Source of the DNA: CAZZIZ01 sp964654535
GTDB lineage: Bacteria; Bacteroidota; Bacteroidia; Chitinophagales; UBA2359
Assembly (NCBI GenBank): GCA_964654535.1
Contig: CAZZIZ010000112.1
Coordinates: 1 to 11,327 of the forward strand
DNA: 11,327 nucleotides
Direction of reading: 5' to 3'
Each line of letters starts with the position of its first letter. Position 1 is the stretch's first letter. The notes under the pieces are model-generated. The model saw only the letters and a list, made by a program, of their open reading frames with translations, did not search any database and was not told the DNA's origin. Made by a program: the position numbers and the translations under genes. This document shows positions 5,998 through 11,327 of the stretch, piece after piece.

Positions 5998-8838
5998 CTA
6001 TTTAGAAAGAGTACGCTTAATCTCCACCATCTCGTAACCCTCGATGATATCATCAACTCTAATGTCGTTGTAGTTCTTAATATTCAAACCACACTCAAAT
6101 CCGCTTAGCACTTCCTTCGCATCGTCTTTAAAGCGCTTAAGTGAAGCAAGCTCGCCAGAGTACTTAACAATACCGTCGCGAATCAAACGAACTTTTGTGT
6201 TACGCGTTATTTTACCATCCCGAACAAAACATCCGGCAATGGTTCCGATTTTACTAATCTTAAACACCTCACGTACTTCAACGTTGCAAACTACCTTCTC
6301 TTCGATAGTTGGTTTCAACATACCCTCCATAGCTGCTTTCACTTCTTCAATCGCAGCGTATATAACTGAGTACATGCGGATATCAATAGATTCTTTTTCT
6401 GCTAGCTTACGAGCACTAGCTGAAGGACGAACCTGGAATCCGCAAATAATTGCATCAGAAGCCGAGGCCAAGAGTACATCAGACTCAGAAATTTGTCCAA
6501 CCGATTTGTGAATTACATTCACTTGTACTTCCTCGGTAGATAGTTTCAATAAGGAATCCGATAGCGCTTCAATTGATCCATCCACGTCACCTTTCACGAT
6601 AATCTTCAATTCTTCAAAATTACCTAGAGCTAATCGACGTCCAATCTCATCAAGCGTAATATGCTTTTGCGTTCTAATACCTTGCTCACGCAAAATTTGT
6701 TCACGACGTTGAGCTATATTCTTTCCTTCAGACTCATCAGCGTATACCTTAAAGCGTTCACCTGCTTGAGGTGCACCTTGTAAACCCAATACTGACACCG
6801 GCGTAGATGGTCCTGCCTCTTTAGCGCGCTGGCCACGTTCATTGAACATAGCTTTAATACGGCCAGTCAAAGCGCCACTCACTACAAAGTCTCCAATCTT
6901 CATAGTTCCTTCTTGAACCATTAGGGTGGTAACATAACCACGACCTTTGTCAAGACTTGCTTCAACTACAGTTCCGAGTGCAGCTTTATTTGGATTAGCT
7001 TTTAACTCCTGCATTTCAGCCTCTAGTAGAATTTTTTCGAGCAATTGCTCAACGTTGGTTCCGACTTTTGCTGAAATATCCTGAGACTGATACTTACCTC
7101 CCCAATCCTCAACCAAGAAGTTCATGGTAGACAGTTGCTCCTTGATTTTTTCAGGATTTGAATTAGGATTATCAATTTTATTGATCGCGAATATTATCGG
7201 TACGCCAGCGGCTTGTGCGTGGCTAATGGCCTCTTTAGTTTGAGGCATCACCTCGTCATCGGCAGCAACTACAATTACGACGATGTCGGTTAGTTGAGCA
7301 CCACGGGCACGCATCGCAGTAAAGGCTTCGTGACCCGGTGTATCTAAAAATGCAATTTTCTTTTTCTCAGGCCCAACAGCAACTTCGTAAGCACCAATGT
7401 GTTGGGTTATACCACCACTTTCCGCACCGATTACGTTGGTTTTTCTAATATAATCAAGCAAAGAAGTTTTACCGTGATCAACGTGTCCCATTATGGTTAC
7501 AATAGGAGGGCGTAACTCAAGGTCTGCAGGATCATCTTCTTCCTCAACTTCTTCAGTCTCACTATCTTCTGTTACATCAATAAACTTAACCTCATAGCCA
7601 AACTCGTCGGCAACCACCTCAATCAACTCTGCATCCAATCTTTGGTTAATAGAAACCATAGAACCCATGGACATACAAGCGGAAATAACTTCCGATACAG
7701 AAACATTCATCAAAGTTGCCAAATCGCTCACTGAGATAAATTCCGTTACCTGTAGTAGTTTCTCATCTTCTCCTGGAAGTTGACGTTCACGCTCAGCCGC
7801 AGCTTCACGTTTTTGTTTTCTGACCTTTGAACGGCTGGATTTCTTAGCTCCACCACCGGACAGTTTGGCCATTGTCTTTTTAATCTTGTCTTGAATCTCC
7901 TTCTCGCTAACTTCTTTAGGAGCATTCGATCCTCCACGTCCACCGCGGTTGTCCGTCTTGCCACCTCTTCTGGCTCCTCCTCGGTTGTTTTTATTCGCAC
8001 CAATTCTAGCAGACTTTTCTATACGCTTACGCGGTTTCTTTTTAACCGGCTTCTTTTCCTTCTTTTCTTCCTTAGGTAATTCAATCTTTCCGAGGACAGT
8101 CGGTCCAGATAATGTAATCTTGGTCCGCTCGTGCATGACCTCTTCCTTCTCAACTTTCTTTTTCTTAATTCCAGGAATAGTTTGCTGAAGAGGCGCGACA
8201 GTTCGCTCAGAAGGCTTCACCGTTTTTGGGCCCTTAGCCTTTTCTTTCGCTGGACTCTTCTTGGCAACCGCCTTCTCTTTCTTTGCTGCTTCTTTCTTTG
8301 CTTTGGCCGCATCCTTTTTGGCCTTCTCATCTGCAGCTTGCTTTTCTAAGTCAATTTTACCAAGCACCTTGAAGCCACTTTTTGTACTGCGGTTACTTAT
8401 TACTTCCTCTTCCTTCTTAACTGGTTCTGTAGCTTTAGCAACGGGTTCAGCTGGAGCTTCTACTTTCTTAGCAGGTGGCGGAGCAGGTGTTTCCTTTGGC
8501 GCTTCTACTTTTGCCTCAACCACAGCAGGCTCAACTTTAGGCGCTTCAACTTTTGGAGGAGCTGGTGCTGCCGCCTTCTTGGCTTTAGCACTTTCTTTGG
8601 CTTCCATTTTGTCCCGGCGCTTTTGACCAATCTCAATCTTATCTTTCTTCTTACGCAAGGCCAAATCATTGCTGAAGTCTGCCAAGAGAATATGATACAT
8701 CTCTTCCGTTAATCGCGTCGTTGGTTTTGCTTCTATTTCAAAACCTTTAGAACGCAAGTGTTCCGCAGCAGTTTTCATACCAAGGTTGACCTCCTTGGCG
8801 GCAGCAATTAATTTTACTTTTTTCGTGGTTGGAGCCAT
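5998..8838 (-). CDS. infB: Translation initiation factor IF-2
   Basis: A 946-residue GTPase that delivers initiator fMet-tRNA to the 30S subunit and promotes subunit joining. Residues 5-50 form a first IF2-N type domain. A long Lys/Ala/Glu/Pro-rich low-complexity region follows (about 65-350), and inside it the motif V-L-G-K-I-D/E-L occurs twice (158-164 and 248-254). A second IF2-N domain spans about 363-420. The G domain has G-H-V-D-H-G-K-T (451-458), the G-G-I-T switch (475-478), D-T-P-G-H (499-503), N-K-I-D (553-556) and S-A-K (589-591), then domains II to IV to the C-terminus. The length suits Bacteroidota, whose IF-2 N-termini are long. ATG 8838 is preceded at 11 nt by GAGG, a possible ribosome binding site. 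It lies 23 nt after nusA in the same operon. No hairpin with a T tract follows the stop; the structured element at 5739-5963 sits there instead. Confidence 0.98.
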   Translation of the reverse strand: MAPTTKKVKLIAAAKEVNLGMKTAAEHLRSKGFEIEAKPTTRLTEEMYHILLADFSNDLALRKKKDKIEIGQKRRDKMEAKESAKAKKAAAPAPPKVEAPKVEPAVVEAKVEAPKETPAPPPAKKVEAPAEPVAKATEPVKKEEEVISNRSTKSGFKVLGKIDLEKQAADEKAKKDAAKAKKEAAKKEKAVAKKSPAKEKAKGPKTVKPSERTVAPLQQTIPGIKKKKVEKEEVMHERTKITLSGPTVLGKIELPKEEKKEKKPVKKKPRKRIEKSARIGANKNNRGGARRGGKTDNRGGRGGSNAPKEVSEKEIQDKIKKTMAKLSGGGAKKSSRSKVRKQKREAAAERERQLPGEDEKLLQVTEFISVSDLATLMNVSVSEVISACMSMGSMVSINQRLDAELIEVVADEFGYEVKFIDVTEDSETEEVEEEDDPADLELRPPIVTIMGHVDHGKTSLLDYIRKTNVIGAESGGITQHIGAYEVAVGPEKKKIAFLDTPGHEAFTAMRARGAQLTDIVVIVVAADDEVMPQTKEAISHAQAAGVPIIFAINKIDNPNSNPEKIKEQLSTMNFLVEDWGGKYQSQDISAKVGTNVEQLLEKILLEAEMQELKANPNKAALGTVVEASLDKGRGYVTTLMVQEGTMKIGDFVVSGALTGRIKAMFNERGQRAKEAGPSTPVSVLGLQGAPQAGERFKVYADESEGKNIAQRREQILREQGIRTQKHITLDEIGRRLALGNFEELKIIVKGDVDGSIEALSDSLLKLSTEEVQVNVIHKSVGQISESDVLLASASDAIICGFQVRPSASARKLAEKESIDIRMYSVIYAAIEEVKAAMEGMLKPTIEEKVVCNVEVREVFKISKIGTIAGCFVRDGKITRNTKVRLIRDGIVKYSGELASLKRFKDDAKEVLSGFECGLNIKNYNDIRVDDIIEGYEMVEIKRTLSK

Positions 8839-8861
8839 CTATGCTTTTACCTCTTTATTAT

Positions 8862-10187
8862 TTACTCTTCTTCGTCGGCCTTTTCATCAGAAGCTTCAGT
8901 AGCTGCAACCGCCGCGCTTTCTACAGCTGGACTAGTTGTCTCTTCTTCTTCCTCTTTAAATTCGGTCTCCAATATTTTTAAGACTTCTACGATAGTCTCT
9001 TCTTCCAAATCGGTTCTACGTACCAGTTCGCCAGCTTGTAATTCCATAACACTCTGAGCAGTGTCAAATCCAACTTTCTTGAACTCGTCAATGACCCATT
9101 GTTCTATTTCATCAGAGAATTCGTCTAACTCAATATCATAATCGTCCTCTTCTATATCTCTAAATACATCCAGATTATATCCGGTGATTTTACTCGCTAG
9201 CTTAATATTTAATCCGCCACGACCAATAGCCAATGACACCTGGTCTGGATCTAAATAAATCGCTACTTTTTTATCCTCTTCGTTTATATCCATCGAATTA
9301 ATCTTCGCTGGGGTTAAACATCTCTGAATAAAGAGCTGCGTGTTGTTTGTGAAGTTAATGATATCAATGTTCTCATTTTTCAATTCACGCACGATACCGT
9401 GAATTCTACTCCCTTTCATGCCAACACATGCACCTACAGGATCAATACGATCATCATAAGATTCTACGGCCACTTTAGCCCTTTCACCTGGCTGGCGCAC
9501 TATTTTCTTAATTAAGATCAATCCGTCGAAAATCTCAGGTACTTCTAGCTCCATAAGCTTAGCCAAGAAGTTTTCGTCGGTACGAGAAAGAACGATGATA
9601 GGATTGCCATTTCTCAACTCTACTTTCTGGACAATGGCACGAATCGTATCTCCTTTTTTGAAGAAGTCATTTCGAATCATTTGATCCTTCGGAAGAATCA
9701 ACTCATTACCCTCGTCATCGAGAATAAGGATTTCACGCTTCCATATTTGGTAAACCTCGCCGTTGACGATTTCACCAACACGATCTTTGTACTTCTTGTA
9801 CAGATCATCTTTCTCCAGTTCTATAATTCTAGATATCAAAGTTTGACGCGCAGCCAAAACCGCACGACGACCAAAATCTTCAATAGGAATCAACTCGTAA
9901 GACTCTTCGCCAACCTCGGAATCGGGATCCATAACTTGAGCGTCCTTAAGGGTTATCTCAAGATTATCATCTTCAACTTCGCCCTCTAAAACGATCATTC
10001 TTCTTCTCCAAATCTCAAGGTCTCCTTTGTCCGTATTGACAATGACATCGAAGTTATCGTCCGACTGGTAACGCTTGCGAACTATACTACGAAACACGTC
10101 CTCCAGGACTTTCATCATGGTCGGTCGGTCAATATTTTTGAATTCCTTGAACTCGGAAAACGATTCAACTAATTCAATTGCATTCAT
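8862..10187 (-). CDS. nusA: Transcription termination/antitermination factor NusA
   Basis: A 441-residue RNA-polymerase-associated elongation factor that modulates pausing, termination and antitermination. Residues 1-130 form the polymerase-binding N-terminal domain. An S1 domain spans about 135-200 (G-E-I-V-N-G-E-V ... I-V-L-S-R-T). KH1 contains the turn G-M-K-G-S-R-I at 256-262. KH2 contains the highly conserved D-P-D-Q-V-S-L-A-I-G-R-G-G-L-N around 313-327. A helix-hairpin-helix-like segment covers about 350-410, and the protein ends in a Glu-rich tail (411-441). It lacks the two C-terminal acidic repeats of the E. coli protein, as is usual outside the gammaproteobacteria. ATG 10187 gives the family-typical start. 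It lies 13 nt after rimP and 23 nt before infB, so the three are very likely co-transcribed. Confidence 0.97.
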   Translation of the reverse strand: MNAIELVESFSEFKEFKNIDRPTMMKVLEDVFRSIVRKRYQSDDNFDVIVNTDKGDLEIWRRRMIVLEGEVEDDNLEITLKDAQVMDPDSEVGEESYELIPIEDFGRRAVLAARQTLISRIIELEKDDLYKKYKDRVGEIVNGEVYQIWKREILILDDEGNELILPKDQMIRNDFFKKGDTIRAIVQKVELRNGNPIIVLSRTDENFLAKLMELEVPEIFDGLILIKKIVRQPGERAKVAVESYDDRIDPVGACVGMKGSRIHGIVRELKNENIDIINFTNNTQLFIQRCLTPAKINSMDINEEDKKVAIYLDPDQVSLAIGRGGLNIKLASKITGYNLDVFRDIEEDDYDIELDEFSDEIEQWVIDEFKKVGFDTAQSVMELQAGELVRRTDLEEETIVEVLKILETEFKEEEEETTSPAVESAAVAATEASDEKADEEE

Positions 10188-10200
10188 AACGCTATTGGGT

Positions 10201-10671
10201 TCAAATTTTATACAATTTCTTTACGCTCTTTACTTCCGCTAATACGATATCTAAATCTTTCGGAACAAATTGCTTTTTATTGCTTCTGGATTGCACTTTG
10301 GTTGTCAAAGTAAATCCGCTTTCAATCATTTCTTTTAAAACGCCTTCGTGTTTTATTCCGTCCTTCATCACCACTGCCACTTCTCTTCCCACGTTCTTCA
10401 AAAACTGACGCTCTAACTTGAAGGCCATTTCTCCACCTGGTGAAGACACCTCCATCGTATACACCTCACCTACTAATCCCTCTTCCTCCAGTGTATTCTC
10501 AAGATGTCGACTCAGCTTAGCGCATTGAGAAATGCTTACTTCCGAATCGGCATCAATAAAAACCTGAATCTTATTTCCGGGCAATACACTCAATTCCACC
10601 AAAAAGGCATCTGTGTTTTCCAGCCATTCGTGAACCAAGCTTTCGGTTCTATCTATAAGAGGGTCAGGCAT
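10201..10671 (-). CDS. rimP: Ribosome maturation factor RimP
   Basis: A 156-residue protein required for late assembly of the 30S ribosomal subunit. The N-terminal alpha/beta domain (1-80) ends in the family signature E-V-S-S-P-G-G at 74-80. The C-terminal SH3-like half contains G-R-E-V-A-V (95-100), G-V-L-K-E (110-114) and the final V-K-K-L-Y-K-I. Length is normal for the family. Start ATG 10671 lies just downstream of a leader hairpin and a -7 element. It is the first gene of the rimP-nusA-infB operon, a conserved order across bacteria. Confidence 0.94.
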   Translation of the reverse strand: MPDPLIDRTESLVHEWLENTDAFLVELSVLPGNKIQVFIDADSEVSISQCAKLSRHLENTLEEEGLVGEVYTMEVSSPGGEMAFKLERQFLKNVGREVAVVMKDGIKHEGVLKEMIESGFTLTTKVQSRSNKKQFVPKDLDIVLAEVKSVKKLYKI

Positions 10672-10680
10672 TTATGTAAA

Positions 10681-10704
10681 ATAAAAGAGGGGACTAATGT
10701 CCCC
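10681..10704 (-). promoter_or_regulatory. Leader hairpin of the rimP operon, possible attenuator
   Basis: Read on the minus strand, GGGGAC-ATTA-GTCCCC (10704-10689) forms a 6-bp GC-rich stem with a four-base loop, followed by TCTTTTATTTT (10688-10678). The hairpin would fall at about nt 7-22 of the transcript predicted from the neighbouring -7 box, ending 17 nt before the rimP ATG. The shape fits either a weak intrinsic terminator/attenuator or a 5'-end stabilising hairpin. The U tract is interrupted, so strong termination is not expected. It is the only marked structure in the leader. Confidence 0.5.
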
Positions 10705-10715
10705 GTCTCTGGATT

Positions 10716-10723
10716 CAAAGATA
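10716..10723 (-). promoter_or_regulatory. Bacteroidota -7 promoter element for rimP-nusA-infB
   Basis: On the minus strand this reads TATCTTTG, the same full TAnnTTTG match as at 2679. Transcription would start near 10710, giving a leader of about 39 nt before rimP. A TTTG at 10740-10737 is only 13 bases upstream, closer than the usual -33 spacing of about 19-21, so the -33 element is not convincing. Confidence 0.6.
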
Positions 10724-10732
10724 GATAAAATA

Positions 10733-10858
10733 ATGGCAAATAGGCCTTATTCACGCTTAAATACTTCTATTCTAGCACTTGGTTTTCTTGCAGTTTCATG
10801 TTTGAAGTCGCAACGAAAATCCAGAATTGAGAAACTCCGCTATACTCAGTACTATTGA
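10733..10858 (+). CDS. Doubtful small ORF with lipoprotein-like start (41 aa)
   Basis: ATG at 10733 opens 41 codons: a basic N-terminus (M-A-N-R-P-Y-S-R), a hydrophobic run (I-L-A-L-G-F-L-A-V-S) and C23, resembling a lipobox. A basic tail follows and the frame stops at TGA 10856-10858. The upstream bases are A-rich, common before Bacteroidota starts, but no promoter is visible, and the start overlaps the divergent rimP promoter region. A second open stretch in another frame (10806-10928) overlaps its end, which would suit a frameshifted remnant of a longer gene. I do not recognise a family. It may be chance. Confidence 0.25.
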   Translation: MANRPYSRLNTSILALGFLAVSCLKSQRKSRIEKLRYTQYY

Positions 10859-11006
10859 ACGTCACGGAAGCGAATATCGCAATTTTAAATCTGACTATAT
10901 AGCGTTGATAATCAATCAATTAGAATAATTAGAGAATCAAAAATTCGCTACTCAAAATGACTGCCTAATAGTTTGCTGAGTTTTTACGTAATACCACGAG
11001 AAGCCT

Positions 11007-11327
11007 TTATTTAGACTTCTTCCCAGCCCTTTTAGACTTATAAGATTTACTTTGATCAAGCACTATTGCTTCATCTAAGATTTCTAAAACAGCAATTTCA
11101 TTGATGTCTGCGAGTTTTTGATAACGGATGCCCATTACTTGTTTGCGTCCGTAGTTTCGCAAAACACCAGAAGCATTGGCCAGTTCGTTCCCGCGGCAAA
11201 AAGCCAATTCCATTCCACCTTTTTTCAGTGGGTTCAAATAACAGACCCACGTATTGCCGTAGTACATCGGAATACGAAAAGAAATTTTTGGTTGAAGTTC
11301 GCGCGCAAGCAACAACTCGTGTAAGTA
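11007..11327 (-). CDS. DUF1801 family protein, partial (N-terminus beyond right edge)
   Basis: About 106 C-terminal residues are visible. The frame is open to the right edge and ends at TAA 11009-11007. The pattern fits the DUF1801 (YdhG-like) fold: L-x-P-K-I-S-F-R-I-P-M-Y-Y, then W-V-C-Y-L-N-P-L-K, G-M-E-L-A-F-C-R-G, the N-Y-G-R-K-Q-V segment, and a final helix ending before a Lys/Ser-rich tail. Family members are small proteins of about 110-150 residues with no established reaction. The TTG at 11315 is only an internal codon; the reading continues upstream of it, so the true start is outside the window. It is on the same strand as rimP but about 335 nt upstream, beyond the rimP promoter, so it is probably a separate unit. 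No terminator follows it. Confidence 0.72.
   Translation of the reverse strand, partial: YLHELLLARELQPKISFRIPMYYGNTWVCYLNPLKKGGMELAFCRGNELANASGVLRNYGRKQVMGIRYQKLADINEIAVLEILDEAIVLDQSKSYKSKRAGKKSK

Noticed and set aside
6197..6511. Plus-strand open frame within infB
   Set aside because: Antisense to the conserved C-terminal domains of IF-2, with no recognisable protein features.
7746..8626. Several open frames on the plus strand and one on the minus strand inside the infB N-terminal region
   Set aside because: They are other-frame readings of the low-complexity Lys/Ala/Pro-rich part of IF-2; their Phe/Leu/Ser-rich products have no family features.
10504..10728. Plus-strand open frame opposite rimP
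   Set aside because: It overlaps rimP antisense and the rimP promoter and has no protein-family features.

Overview
The window looks like chromosomal DNA from a moderately AT-rich member of the Bacteroidota, probably aquatic and close to the Flavobacteriia or Saprospiria. Four things point there. Two genes end in a type IX secretion (Por) C-terminal sorting domain, a system confined to this phylum. Two start regions carry the Bacteroidota -7 promoter motif TAnnTTTG. The translation operon has the order rimP-nusA-infB, and its IF-2 has a long Lys/Ala/Pro-rich N-terminal half. Most starts lack a clear Shine-Dalgarno sequence.

Layout from left to right. Positions 1-2281 hold a minus-strand surface-polysaccharide unit: rfbA (glucose-1-phosphate thymidylyltransferase), then a UDP-glucuronate 4-epimerase-like sugar-nucleotide epimerase, then directly abutting it a MORN-2/YwqK-type repeat lipoprotein cut by the left edge. 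Positions 2282-2771 are a non-coding, AT-rich divergent region with a promoter for the next gene. Positions 2772-5577 hold two plus-strand paralogous T9SS cargo proteins, each followed by a strong intrinsic terminator. They share a Cys-containing N-terminal module and the C-terminal region but differ in the middle. The first is broken by a 100-N assembly gap whose length does not fit the reading frame. Positions 5636-5997 contain no gene, but most of the stretch folds into a nested, branched RNA-like element closed by GCGTG/CACGC, which I regard as the most interesting object here. Positions 5998-10671 are the minus-strand rimP-nusA-infB operon, preceded by a -7 element and a GC-rich leader hairpin. 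Positions 10672-11006 are mostly non-coding, with one doubtful small plus-strand ORF that has a lipoprotein-like start. Positions 11007-11327 hold the 3' part of a DUF1801 protein.

The rimP, nusA and infB products act together in gene expression: 30S maturation, transcription elongation and termination, and initiator-tRNA loading. The rfbA and epimerase products supply activated sugars for a surface glycan. The two T9SS proteins are probably exported to the cell surface or medium. I see no CRISPR array, transposase, tRNA, rRNA, phage gene or recognisable defence system. The unusual content is the structured intergenic element, the module-swapped T9SS paralogues and the leader hairpin of the rimP operon.
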